In this document: positions 25,101 through 36,439 of the stretch, one piece after another
Position numbering within the stretch: the stretch's first letter is position 1
Layout: the number at the start of each line of letters is the position of its first letter
Assembly: GCA_004794785.1 (NCBI GenBank)
Contig: SJOL01006586.1
Coordinates: 1,697,793-1,761,792, forward strand
Origin: Opisthorchis felineus
Lineage: Eukaryota; Platyhelminthes; Trematoda; Opisthorchiida; Opisthorchiidae
Direction of reading: 5' to 3'
DNA length: 64,000 bases
Made by a program: the position numbers and the translations under genes
Notes under the pieces: model-generated
Databases searched by the model: none
What the model was told of the DNA's origin: nothing
Seen by the model: only the letters and a program-made list of their open reading frames with translations

Positions 25101-25957
25101 AACTGGTAAGGAGACTCTCCAAGAAATAATACCAAGAAAGAAGGCCACGTATCCATGAAATCATTGCCAAGAGAGCACCGTGACAGATTGTTATGTGGAC
25201 AGCCCAGTAGCGACAGAAAACAATGACAGTTAAAACCGATTCAAAGACCAGGGTTTCTTAAAACTGAAACCAAAGTAAGAACCTGTCCGGTTTCATTGAG
25301 GGACACATAATTAAGTGCTCGAATCGCTTACGAACGTGAGCTGCATTATTAGACCCAAGGCGCACAAGTTTAGAAAGGCAACATAAAAGTTTTTGGACAA
25401 CCGAAAGGAGACAACCCAATGAACATCAGTTGCGAACAAATTACTGAGAGTCCCTTATTCACTTGTTCAACTACTGGATGGCAAGTGTCAAGAAACATCT
25501 GATGACATCCGAAACCGGTAGGGAAAACGCAGATAATAATACTCGCGCAGGTATGAGGGCGGAGTGTTTTACCGGGAGCCCGATGTATTCGTGATCCACA
25601 ACTTGTGCGTTGAAGCAGTGTGCAAGAGAAACACAGATCAGGCAAACGGAACTAAGGTTGGAATTACCTTCATGAAACAAACGTTGCATCATTGCCTGAT
25701 TTACGTTGAAATATCGTTGTACATAATATCCCAGTCGTTTGAACAGACGCTCCACCCGATCCGCATCTTTGTCTGTCCCGTATCGGCAAGCTTGACCAGT
25801 TTCCGGAAGGAAATCCCGTTGATTGATGAGAAAGCACTGACCCCGATAGATACGTTTAGCCGGATTGGTTTCATAGATTGGATAGTATAGATCAGGGTCA
25901 TAAACGTCTTGTGTGGAGAGCTTCCAGACTACCGTAGGTGGCGAATAATCTTTCAAA
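18920..25957 (-). CDS. effector caspase, four 3' exons
   Basis: This spliced gene encodes a cysteine protease of the caspase-3/7 type that cleaves after Asp and executes apoptosis. Exons: 25957-25668, 24303-24128, 21552-21426 and 19173-18920, with introns of 1364, 2575 and 2252 bp. Every junction is GT..AG and the phases match (1, 0, 1). The p20 part has [15 protein letters not shown] (the S1 Arg), the catalytic His in LSHGENG, FRGDRC, and the catalytic Cys in QACRG. The p10 part has AWRN and [13 protein letters not shown] site in the linker before p10 is a likely cleavage point. About 281 residues are covered, the whole catalytic region. The first exon or exons, with the start codon and prodomain, lie upstream and were not found. 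No lesion is seen, so it is probably functional. The isoform within the caspase-3/6/7 group is not resolved. Confidence 0.9.
19207..19231 (-). repeat. (ATG)8 microsatellite in caspase intron 3
   Basis: Eight CAT units on the plus strand lie 33 bp from the exon D acceptor, in the zone where a branch point would be expected. Confidence 0.9.
19600..19835 (-). repeat. dispersed repeat R2, copy 2, in caspase intron 3
   Basis: It shares blocks with copy 1 at 14.8 kb: GGAGTTTCGTCAGATGCG, CTGCTGATGATTCTC and GCAGGACGAAATCTCC. A B-box-like GGGTTCGAAAC lies upstream on the minus strand. It is probably a SINE in the sense direction of the caspase intron. Confidence 0.55.
21426..21552 (-). CDS. caspase exon C: catalytic Cys
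   Basis: The acceptor is TTTCGATTTCCAATCAG and the donor CCCCG|GTACGT. It begins exactly with [11 protein letters not shown], so the active-site pentapeptide is split Q|ACRG by the intron. It continues with the p20/p10 linker including KTD, then [16 protein letters not shown] of p10. It ends in phase 1. Confidence 0.88.
22440..22716 (+). mobile_element. LINE fragment, antisense in caspase intron 2
   Basis: On the plus strand it reads [20 protein letters not shown], then (shifted) [20 protein letters not shown] and [12 protein letters not shown], and ends near [14 protein letters not shown]. These are RT blocks of the LINE A lineage. About 20 residues between the first two blocks are deleted and several shifts occur. 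It lies inside intron 2 of the caspase gene on the opposite strand. Confidence 0.8.
24128..24303 (-). CDS. caspase exon B: catalytic His
   Basis: The acceptor is CTTTTGCTTGACAG and the donor CAG|GTATGT. It encodes [18 protein letters not shown] (catalytic His in SHG), an IYATDGPV segment, FRGDRCP, and [10 protein letters not shown], ending on the Gln of the QACRG site. The join to exon A restores GAA-G|CT (Glu-Ala). Confidence 0.88.
25668..25957 (-). CDS. caspase exon A: start of p20
   Basis: The acceptor is a pyrimidine-rich CCACATTCCAACTTCAG before 25957 and the donor is AAG|GTAATT after 25668. It encodes [11 protein letters not shown], then a [11 protein letters not shown] beta strand, and [20 protein letters not shown], ending in MMQRLFHE. 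It starts at codon position 3 and ends in phase 1. No in-frame ATG precedes the caspase fold here, so an upstream exon is required. Confidence 0.85.
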
Positions 25958-26089
25958 CTGAAGTTGGAATGTGGGCAAAGGTAGCAGTATGACCATGTAT
26001 GGGTACTTAGGACCAACCAAATTAGGATGCCGAACGCCTACCATAAAGCTATAACAATAAAGGTATAACGGACACCGCACGCTCAATCA

Positions 26090-28400
26090 TATTCGTAGGG
26101 AATGATGAAGGAAGCACCCAGGAAACTTTCACGACAAAGGTCTTAGCTGAAAAACCGCACGATAGTAATGTAATAACAATATATAGTTGTTGGTGAGCGG
26201 AATTTTATCGGTGATGGCAAATAAGTCACTTTGATCACCAAGTCCTTGCTAGTTAACGACAGGCATATCAATCAGTTGATGCTTAAACGAGTCGTCGTAA
26301 GTATCCCACGCATAGACACTGTCGTTCTTCAAATGTGAGAGGCTGGTAGGATGTCGTGGTCAGCATTACACACTGTAAATGGACCATTGCAATATTATAT
26401 TCGCTTGCTGATACATCCACAAACAGAAGCCCGTGTCCTGAATAGACGAAATTGATGACAGAAGGATTTCTCAGGAATACAAAACGGCCTTGTTGAGTGA
26501 AGCTTTTTTCCGCAGAATCGTGTTTGATCAGTGAAAATTAATGCTTATAGAAGCAATCACCAGGGTTGAGAAATAGCACCGGTACTCTACTCCGCATTTA
26601 ACGAAAACGACCGTGTAGAACAATAACTGGAACCTGCACAATCAGATGAAAAACAATCGCAGAAAAACTCACAAGTAATTCCGCCGTCGTACCACAGCAG
26701 CATCGGATGTCTGAAAATGTCGTAAAATGTTTGATAACGACGGCAAAAGGACAAGGACAGAACGAATCAAACAAACAGTAGGTGAACACCGTAGTTCAGA
26801 TCTGTTAGAGATAATTCACGGTGTTCAAGAAAACTTCGTCAAATGATTTGCTCAATGGGCCAGCAGAAAAACTGGGTAGTCTTCGCTGACTACTGAAAGT
26901 GAAGTGGTAGCTAGAAGGCCGGAATTACTTTTCAGGGACTTCAGTCGAAGCTAACCACCTTACGAATAACCAGTAGCTTTGAAGGAAGCGCACATGGAAC
27001 ATCCATAGGGTAGCCATTTATGTATTCTTCAATTAGTACACAACTGGCCTCTCGTGTCCGATTGCCAGAAAATTGACGACCGTTCATCCAGACGTTCTCA
27101 CTGTCGAATGCAACTCATGCTGAACGATGTAGTTGTAGAAATGTGTGACTCTACACAGTCGAAGTGTTCACGAGTACTGCCCGTAGTTGAGAATATTGAA
27201 GTATCATGCACCAAGTTTGAGATCTGATGTGAAGGCTGTGGTAACTTTCTACTTCCAACTTCCTATCCTTAAATGGTCTCAATATGGCGCCATTTTGGCG
27301 AGCGCGCATTCCAGTCTTAATATTTTAAAATTCCACCAGCTGTGCACTTGTCAGGTGCTTCAATGCTGCTACTGAACTGCAGACGAACAAACCCACGGGA
27401 TTGAATCAGCTGTGTGGAGAGAATAAGCTTTGAATTCGTCCCTGTGCCGAAATGATTCGTAGCAAAGAATTACACCTACTGAACATATGAACACAACGTT
27501 GAGTAAATGAGTCAACCCCCAAGGTCCCTTGGGTGCAGTAAATACCTATACCACAGTAACCGGGAGTACATAATAAGAGACAACACCGATATACAAAGTG
27601 AACACACAAAAAAACAATGTCGGGTAATCATCCTGGTGTTGACAAAACAAGGCGACGCTATCTGTGAAGTTAACAAAAACACCTACGCATTAAAATGGCA
27701 TTAGCCAGAGAGTAGGATTAGAACACCATAACAGAGTTCCATTTGAGTCTCTTTAACTTTAACTCGGAAATGAGTACCTCGCTTCCACATAACGTACAAT
27801 TTAGTGTTCAGTTACGAAATATGATTGATGGAACTCCAAGGACTACGACTAGCTTATGCAACACAAGAGGGTGAAACCGCTATTGAAGAGTTTTATCAAC
27901 TTTACATCATAGGTCCGGAGGTGACGCTATAACTGTGCATGACGTAACACATTTTGCGACGGGGGACTCAGCTCCCGAGATTCCGAGAGCTCAGTGCCAA
28001 TGAGATTCAGTCAAATCGTAATCGAAATACACTCCACTGGTCCTGACGATCCTCCATGTGATTGACGCCTTTGTTCCTGCATTATTGGTGGCCAATACTA
28101 CGTTAGGTAAGGTGGACGGGCGTCCGTTTCCGTGTTTGTCTGTCACGTTGACCACACGGACACTAGCTAAGTTCACATGCGGTCTGTGCTCAGAGGCGCG
28201 TGCAGCCTTGTACCTGGTGTAAACCTGAGGGAATAAGACCGGACGGTGAACGCGAGAAGGCTGTTACGAAGCAGTTAACATGCCCAATTGATTACACAGT
28301 TGGGACAGTTAGCACGTGAGGTGCGTGAGCGCGGTAGCCCGATTGTTCGCGCCTTTCATAAGACGTTTCCGTGGTACACATGACTAGCTGGCGATAGAGA
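26090..28400. other. no recognised gene; caspase 5' exons may lie here
   Basis: The caspase upstream exon(s) should be on the minus strand at or beyond this interval, but no segment with a start codon and a phase-2 donor could be singled out. The other ORFs are short and without known domains. Confidence 0.35.
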
Positions 28401-28409
28401 ACAATTCGT

Positions 28410-28973
28410 TTGTTTGTAGGAGGATGGATGAAAAAAATCACCTTTGGCCCCGTTGTGGGCTTAACACTTCATAATATCCAGTGTCCAGATGAGGCAATTG
28501 CAGTTTCACTAATGAAATGCATGCTAGATATACCACGGAATAGCACAAGCGACGCAAAAAACGGTGCAAACCAAGATGACACAGACAGAATTAAAAAAAT
28601 ACATTGCAAAGGAGGGAACGAGAAACAAACCGGCAATCCAAAGTACAAAGTTCCCATGGTGAATCAAATAAAGCTCCTATACATTTGCGCCGTGGTACGT
28701 GTCCGGACGACGGGGACCGTCCATCACGACGACGTCAAGTACACACCCCTCCAATCCGAAATACGACAGAAGTTTGGGCCTGTGGGATTTTTATTTTCCG
28801 ACCAATGTGGTAGCACCAGCGGTACAGGCCGTAGGTTTGCTATCCGTCAAGATATACATAGACATATGACGATAAAACAGTGTGTCAAAGTATTCCCTCT
28901 TCAACAAGACCTGATAAACAAACTTCCTGATTCACTTGAATTACATGTGATATTTGGCGAAATTAGGTTTTAG
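28410..28973 (+). CDS. unassigned 187-codon ORF
   Basis: One of the longest open frames of the window outside retroelements. It starts at a TTG (28410-28412); the first ATG is about 6 codons further. Composition is mixed, with no signal peptide, membrane segment or known motif, and no retroelement block. The second half (QKFGPVGFLFSDQCGSTSGT) reads more protein-like than the first. It may be part of an exon or a chance ORF. Confidence 0.2.
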   Translation: MFVGGWMKKITFGPVVGLTLHNIQCPDEAIAVSLMKCMLDIPRNSTSDAKNGANQDDTDRIKKIHCKGGNEKQTGNPKYKVPMVNQIKLLYICAVVRVRTTGTVHHDDVKYTPLQSEIRQKFGPVGFLFSDQCGSTSGTGRRFAIRQDIHRHMTIKQCVKVFPLQQDLINKLPDSLELHVIFGEIRF

Positions 28974-29515
28974 AACCATAATAGAATGGCCTATCGCTCG
29001 GATAATCATACCAGAGCTGAAGGCTGTTTGAACCAATTATTCCATTCAGATATCCTAATATGACCTTGTCTTAGGTGGGTCATCGCATGCCCTACATCGG
29101 CACAATGGACTACAGATGACTAAACTGTACAGTAGGTTAATATTGTTCGGCACTTCCATCCACGATAGTACAAATTTAAAATTTTGAAAAATGAGGTATT
29201 TATATCAAGACAGATTTTTGTTCACCGAGACCCGTATTCAACAATTTTGGCAACCGACGAAACTGTTTACCATTGGGTCACTGTGGATATAATACTCAGA
29301 AACGACATGATCCAGTCAATCTGAGGTTGAGACATATCGACAGGCAGTATATATGGCTATCTAGCAATTTCAGAGCTAGATTAGGAGAACCAAAAATAGG
29401 AGACTGCGTTACCAGCCACAAAACCGCTTTGTGGGATAGACCTTTATCCTATTTATCGTACGTGATGAACATACTTAAGCAGTGCTGCAAAAAGATTGGG
29501 GCACTGTGCACCATA

Positions 29516-29548
29516 CTCGTACTACCACTACTACTACTACTACTCAAA
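29516..29548 (+). repeat. (CTA)n microsatellite
   Basis: Imperfect ACTACTACTACTACT run, about seven units. Confidence 0.8.
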
Positions 29549-29599
29549 CTACGCTGACCGACCGAACTTTTCGGTTGCATTACCGTAACAGCTGCAAAA

Positions 29600-31660
29600 C
29601 AATAAAGCTGTGTTTGAAACTGATAGACACAGGCACGAACGAAAGTGACTGAGGGAGTTGCATATAAAGACGACCAGTAAAACTTACATGAACATGAGCG
29701 TCCTCGATGAAGGATTGCTTCATACCAGTGGTTTGGAAAACGTTTCCCATAACCATAAAATGCCTTTCAAACGGGCAGCTTGCGATTAGCAGTCGGAGGC
29801 TACCTGTAAAGTCGTGATAGATTGCTATTAACACACAAGTGGGCGGAAACAACACATATGAATTGTATACCGTTTTCACATCTGAGGTGTTTTAAGTAAT
29901 AAATAACACCGAACTGCTGGACCTCTACAAGCTTTACAAACACGCTAGTCTGGGTGGATCAAGTTCAAACCAGCACCTGATCCTCTTAACGACGGAGGAA
30001 TCTTCGAAACTATGAATGAAACTGAGTATTTAGGCTGCTTGAGAGTTGCAAAAGGAACGAATCAAGTAATTACGTAACCAATACCGCAGTGGCGTTGCTA
30101 AACATCTGCTACTTTTGTAGCCTATCACTCAAATGACGACCACAAAACGTTTCGACTGAAAGTTAACTTGTTCGCCGGGTACTTTAGTTTGTTTGCAAGC
30201 AGTTCGCATCAATGATGTCTCCTCGAATGGCGAGGAACCGTTTATAAACGCCACTTGAACCCAGGTCATATATATTGAACTGCTCTTTGCGGTTCAGGAG
30301 CACACGTGCTACTGAGTCTGCAGAATATGATGGTCACCAGTACTCGTGACGCTACATTTATAAGGTTCACTTCACAGGAATGTGAGTGGTCCATTAACGG
30401 CATTTTAATAAGCGGGAACAACGGCTAATCTTGAACGGGGAACCGGGATGTTTGCAACGTGAGTGGAGAAGGCGGTGGGGTGTTAACAGAGATTCGCTAG
30501 ATTTGGAAAACACCTCAGGAACACCATCTTGCGCCAAGTTGTTGAACATGATGCTAGCTGTTGCACCTCTGATATTTTTGGTGGATCTATGAAAGTAGAC
30601 TAACATATGACTTCAACCAATCGCACATGTGAGGTGGACGGTTGCCATTTAAACTGAACCTTGAGGTGTTCCAAGTACCAAATACCAGTTCGTGAATACG
30701 ATTTCACAGATTCCCTCATGGTCCTAGAGCTAAGCAACCTGACTGGATCAGAGTCGACAACTAACGACGATCGCGCATGTTGGTTACGTACCCTCCGCTC
30801 ACGATCTTCAGATCTGTGCGTTCATGTGCTTTTGGAGAGCTGCAACTAAAGACCATGCCGTTTCTTACGATCATGATCTGGAGGGACAGTTTACGTAGCA
30901 GTTGGACGCTTACTTCTTTACTTTTGGAAGACTAGCTACTGAGATAGCACTAGCTGTCTTCGGAAATGTCTCGGATGAACGTCGCCCAGGCACGGCAGTC
31001 GGCCGAAGTAAACGAGGTCTACAGTTTTGTGTACAGGCTCGATAGCCCGTGGGACTAGACGACGTTGTGCCGTTTGATACCTAACCATTAGTTCCTGGGG
31101 CAGGAACTTGTAACTCACTCTGGTTTGATAAATTGTTTCCATGGTCAGTATGTCGAGGAGCTTCTCGACTTCGATCCACTTAAATAGACTTTGTTGTCGA
31201 CTACAGAAGCGCGTGGGCATCTACATACACGCAGTAATGAGAAACGAGTACTTCACAAACACCCCTAGGACAGCTAACAGCGTGAAAAATTTGCGCTTGA
31301 CGCCTGCCTGTTGTAGGTGAATACCATTACTTAACAACAAACTCTTCGACAGCTCACGACTGGTTTGCCCCTCTTGTGGCTCTTTAGCTAGGCGCAGTCC
31401 CCGAGTTTCTGCCAACCTTATGTTCTACTTGAAGCCAAATTGCACGAAATAATCGAAATACACTCATTTGCATACCAATTTGGTTTTGGTGGAAGACTCA
31501 ACACTGACCCTGTGCATGTGGAAACCAAGTGGAACATCGAGCTGTGCTCCAAATTCAGTCTGCTGACGCGTTCGTCGAAGTCTGCGGCCAAAACAATGCT
31601 TTACGAAGCGCTCTATCCAGCTGAACACAGAACTCGTTCATTAATATCTCGGAACTGTGG
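29600..31660. other. no recognised gene
   Basis: A 94-codon minus-strand ORF (30936-31220) and a 64-codon one just upstream have no recognised domain. Nothing else is seen. Confidence 0.35.
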
Positions 31661-31669
31661 TCAGTAGAC

Positions 31670-32455
31670 TGAGTAGAAATGGCAAACCAACCTGAATAAC
31701 CTAAATAACTCTGCCGCACGGTTTGGCATGCGCTTCACACCTGCAAAGTGTAAAGTGCTGCTACAAGACTGGGTGGGACCAAACCCACACCTCATGCTTG
31801 TAGGTGAGCCAATTGACGTGGTAGATAAATTTGTTTACCTGGGCAGCTGTATAAGCTCTGGTGGACTGGCTACAGATGAGATTGTTTCTCGAATCGGAAA
31901 GGCCAGGGCAGCTTTTGCCAACCTCCGACACCTATGGCGCCGGCGTGACGTGAGTTTGTTTGTCAAGGGAAGAGTTAACACTGCGGTGGTGCAATCTATA
32001 CTGCTTTATGGATCAGAAACGTGGCCCCTACGCGCAGAGGACATACGGAAGATGTCAGTGTTTGATCATCGATGTCTGCGACGCATTGGTCAGGTCTGGT
32101 GGGAACATCGGATGAGTAATGTTGAGGTACGCCAGATGGTCTTAGGAAGAAGGAACTCTCCCGCGATAGATGAATTACTCATGCTTCATAGGCTGCGCTG
32201 GTTGGGACATGTACTCCGCATGCCAGAAGACCGTCTGCCTCGCAGAGCTCTTTTCGCCCAGCCCTGTGCTGAGTGGAAGCGCCCGAGGGGTGGACAGTGT
32301 ATGACCTGGCAACGAATTACGAAAACACTAACCAGTAAACTTAGTCCGGTGGGCAACTGCCGTCATCCTGGGTGGGGACCGCGGGACTCAAATCACCAGC
32401 GGAAATGACCCAATCGCGCAGTCAGTGGCGCTCATGCATTAAAGCCATCGAATTT
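31670..32455 (+). mobile_element. LINE 3' fragment with a 226-codon open frame
   Basis: A 5'-truncated copy of the LINE A lineage. Homology starts near 31670 (LNNLNNSAARFG). It runs through KCKVLLQDWVG, VVDKFVYLGSCIS, RHLWRRRDVSL, LLYGSETWPLRAED, FDHRCLRRI and LRWLGHVLRMP to GWGPRD. A shifted QWRSCIKAI block then ends near 32455. The frame is intact from 31728 to 32408, and the conserved blocks look better kept than in the other LINE A-lineage copies here. RT motifs A and YADD are missing, so it is non-autonomous debris. Confidence 0.85.
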
Positions 32456-33289
32456 AACGCGTAGCTACCTAATTTCCGAACAATCTGAACATGCCTGTGT
32501 CTCCAAGGCTTCGCTGTACGTTTCATATTCCCTTTTTCCGGTGTTCGAAACTGTAACAGCTGGAACCAACGTGCCTATGGCACACAATTTTTAGCTGAGA
32601 CATTGATTGATTGACTTAACAGGTGAGGATAAGATTCGTGGAGGTCAAGTAAGTGAACTTTTTGGAAGTTGTTTGTACCCGGTGTTGGGTTGGGGTTCTC
32701 TGAGGCCTGATCGCCGATAGCGTAGGCCCCACTGCTGTGGGAAGTGCAGATACGTCTAAAATGTTCCAAGAGTGCGGGCATATTATTAACACACTAGATA
32801 TTAATTTACCAGACTGCGTTGGAGGTGAACTCATGCTTCCTACATTTCCCGAATTATTACACCCGTGTCGATGCTCTCACATATTACCGCGCCCACAGAG
32901 TAAACGGACTTGGGAAGAGAAAATCACGCTTTCCGAGACAATAACGCCTTAAGGCGTTTCTCTCAGCCGCACTACGTCCATAATTCTAAGGATAATTTAA
33001 GCAATCAAAAACCGTTACCTGAGTGCGGCACATTTCGTTTACAATGGTCAACAACTGCCCCAGAATTGAACGATATATAGAGACGGGTGAGCGGAAAATG
33101 ACTCAACTAGCGAGAACCAGACTCAGCGCAATACACGATATGTTTAATTGACCGTGCATTAAAACAAAACGGTTTCAAATATGACTTTTTAAATAGGGCC
33201 CTAATATTCAGTTCCTTCTGTTTTCCTGACTTTTAGGAGGCATTTATGCAAAAACTACTATATTCGGCTTGTATGCATGACGGCAGTCA

Positions 33290-33790
33290 GTGGTAATAAC
33301 GTTGCAAAATTTAGCCACCTCTGGCCGCCGGTGGCCGTGTTTACCGGGATGCCACCCGTCTGGATCTGAGCTGTGGCCGCTGCGTATAGAAGGCGGCGTT
33401 TGATCATCAGTCCCTCCGAAGCATAATGCGGGTCTGGTGATAAGAACGGATCAATAATGCTGAGCTGCGTCAGATGGCCTTCGGGAAAGCCCACTCTCCC
33501 TTGATGGATCAACTGGTCGCGCTCCACAGTTTACGTTGTTTAGGCCATGTACTTAGTATGCAACATGACCGTTCGCCTCGTAGAGCCCACTTGGACCAGT
33601 CTTGGTTCGGATGGGGACGACCCAGAGGCAACGAAACACGAACTCTCTACCATTCATCTCTGTCCTGTTGGTGACTGCCGTCTTCCTAGATGGGGACGCA
33701 GGGCGAGACAAGCCAGTGGCCAATGACCTTGACGGATTAGGCTGTCACTCAGCCAATGATGGTCTTGCATGAAAGCTATTTCTTTACCGC
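33290..33790 (+). mobile_element. LINE 3' fragment, strongly decayed
   Basis: Blocks of the same C-terminal region are spread over several frames: KFSHLW near 33.31 kb, GSELWPLRIEG near 33.36 kb, DHQSLRSIM near 33.40 kb, then NNAELRQMAFG, LRCLGHVLSM and WGRPRG (33.45-33.63 kb), and VGDCRLPRWG with a SQW block near 33.70 kb. It is older than the neighbouring 31.7-kb copy and in the same orientation. Confidence 0.75.
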
Positions 33791-33799
33791 ATAGATGTC

Positions 33800-34690
33800 A
33801 TTTCTTGCCATACCGGACAAACAGATTCATTTGCTATCAGCGAAGAGCCTTGGCCATCACTTTCAACACCTGGTTATCATTCCCTTATTCCCCTTCTTCT
33901 CCCCGACCGAAGCTGTAGGAGCTGAAAACACCATAATTTGTTGCACTGACTGCCAACTGAATGACAAACTAACTGACCGACGTGTCCCGTAGCGAAAGCT
34001 GCGACGATTTTGTCATTCTAAAACGTTGCTTATTGAAAACAGTGCTCGACGCCGCACCGCGCCTTATTCCGAGTGGCGCAACTATAGTAGTAACCAAGCG
34101 TTGACACGTTAGAGGACTATGACGACGAACAAGAAAAACCTAGGTACTATTGTTGCGACTCATCTCTAAGAATGCGGTCCGCGCGATCCTCCTCGTGCAT
34201 GATATGAAACCTTGCAAGGCGTGGCTGCTAAATGACGTTGTTGGAGTTCTTGCTTTCAGTATCTAACCGCTGTTTCCAGATGAGTGCCTGGAGTCGTAGG
34301 CGCCTCGGAATAATCACGGTAGATTGACGGTGGGTTACCCCCTGGTCCACTCCTACTCGTTTTTTTGCCCTGAGACTCGTAAACAAATTACGGGCGCATG
34401 ACAACTAATCATCGGTTTCAAACGCCCCTCAGTATTCGCACAATAGAATTGATTTCTCGAAAGCTGCGACATTTTCAGGGTTACCATTTCATAGTATGGA
34501 ATCTCTAGGTATAGCGAATTATTCTTCAAATTATCTACACGGGTAATTTATTTGAGTGAGCGAATCTTCAAGGTCATCAATCACTACCGACTGTGAATAC
34601 GTTGCCGAATGCAATAAGATACCGCGAATTGCAGTTAAAGGTGAATCGCTTACAGTGGGCGAAATTTGCAGATAGCTCTGCAGCTGAAAT
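33800..34690. other. no recognised gene
   Basis: A minus-strand frame of 76 codons at 34531-34761 overlaps the last candidate exon of the adjacent gene in another phase and could be an alternative 3' exon. Otherwise nothing is seen. Confidence 0.35.
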
Positions 34691-34691
34691 A

Positions 34692-35993
34692 ATTCACTTA
34701 GCTTTCTCGAAACTACACTCCACTTGTGAATGCAAAATATGCGGAGGTGCCACTCCTGCAAAGAATTTTTGCTATTAATATCTGATTGCCCGGTCGAACA
34801 CCGAAGTATGTGTCCAGGGGACTAGATAATCGGTATTCCGATGTAACATTGCGGGGGCCGCATTCACCGTCGCCGGATAAATCTTGCCAGGTTGGAAGAA
34901 CGTAAGCCTGGCAGATGTTGCGGGTGTTTGTTGTTAAACAGCAGAACGCTCCATTATAACTTGCAAAACATGCCAGGACGACAATGTCGTCAATCATAGC
35001 GGAGAGCTGAACGAACCCAGATGACGCGCACGACTAACATGCGGCTAGGACTCCACGATGTCTAATCAACTAGTTACATGGAACCTACGTCGATCATAGC
35101 GGCCAGCCTAATCAACCGGCCGACACGCGTCCATCCATCTCTACCGGGAAAAGCCGAAGGTCTAGCTTTGACAAGAAGAAGGTTTGAATTTCATTGGCGG
35201 TTTTGATTAGTTCACACGCCCTGCAGGGAAGTGTCTGGCCTTCTTGTTGCGCAGTGTTCATTGAGCTATTGCCATCCTGAAATGAGACGATGATACAAGT
35301 TACGCTATCGACGTATCACTATGAGTCTGTCGGCTGGCAAACAGGGGGCAATACGTACCCTATAGAGGGAGCGACAATCCCGTATATGATTCTTTACACA
35401 ACGCCATCTTCAACGGCTGAGTCACATTGCGTGGTTTCCAGTAGCTTGTTGCCTACTTACCATAACCCTTAAGAAATACGAAGCGTAAATGAAATGCATG
35501 GGGTCCCATTAACAGACGAAACATTTTGAGCTGATAGGCAATGTATGAGTCAAATGAAATCATCTTAGTTTCTTTCTTCTAGCTGGCTCTTTGCAGTGTC
35601 AGTCGCGGTAGTCAGACATTTACTCACGGGTGTCCATTAGCTCCTCCTTTGAGCCGGAAATACTGACACACACAGACTTCCGGAACACACTGAGCTGGAG
35701 TTCTGTGCTTTGGCCCAGGATAACATCATAAGATGCCTTCTTTGCGGACCAGTTTGCAAGAACACCTTTGCGTGTTCTGGACAGACCGGGGGCTAGAAAC
35801 CAAAAATACATTATTCATCTGCGGACTCACCTTTGGGGCAAGCCTGAACAGCATCTCCGTACAGCAAGTAAGGTTCACTATCACAACAGTCGATGTGATA
35901 TAACACGCCATCCGTTGCACACCAGCGGTCACTGCTACTAGTAGGCCAGTCACAGAACACACAAAAGCCCAAATTGTGTCCCAAGACCGCCAC
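34692..35993 (-). CDS. candidate Cys-rich multi-exon gene, unrecognised
   Basis: Candidate exons on the minus strand are 35993-35831, 35792-35628, 35276-35145, 35006-34802 and 34755 to about 34692. The junctions use AAG|GTGAGT, TTTGGTTTCTAG, CCC|GTGAGT, CTCATTTCAG, CCG|GTAGAG, GTTCGTTCAG, TTCG|GTGTTC and ATTCTTTGCAG. Phases match for exons 1-2, 3-4 and 4-5, but not 2-3, so a small exon or another boundary lies between. Introns 1 and 4 are 38 and 46 bp. The product has many Cys residues (FCVFCDW, HIDCCDS, LPCRACEL, FASYNGAFCC, GDGECGP) and one N-x-T site (RNVTSE), suggesting an extracellular or lumenal domain. No family is recognised. The 5' end is not found. Confidence 0.45.
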
Positions 35994-36439
35994 CTGGATT
36001 GAGGTGCATTATCCTTGACCATCGACGGCAGGCCGTCAGTTACAGACGTTGAGCCTTGGCACAGCAGGGTCTACCCCTGAACAATCAACTGCTTAATGAT
36101 TGCTGTGGACCTCCTGAGCTCCAGCCCCTGAAGCTTATCCACCACTCGGTTTAGTTGTTTACGTGGGCCGTGAAGAGCTGTTAGCGGTGGCTTCGGAACA
36201 GGTGCGAGGAGTCTACCTTGTTCCGGTAGGTTGTCAACCGACACCCACCGTTGGTGGCTTGAGAGGCGACCTAAGAAAAAGTCTGGGAAGAATGTTTCTT
36301 ACTGCTTAGCACCGACTGATCTCTGAATACAGAGACCCAATGGATGCAGTGGAGCCACATCTCCTAGCAGAAGGGACAAGTGCATTCTCAGGCACAGGTG
36401 TCAGCCGTCAAGGATCGCCTGGGTGTTAGCACCACGAAC

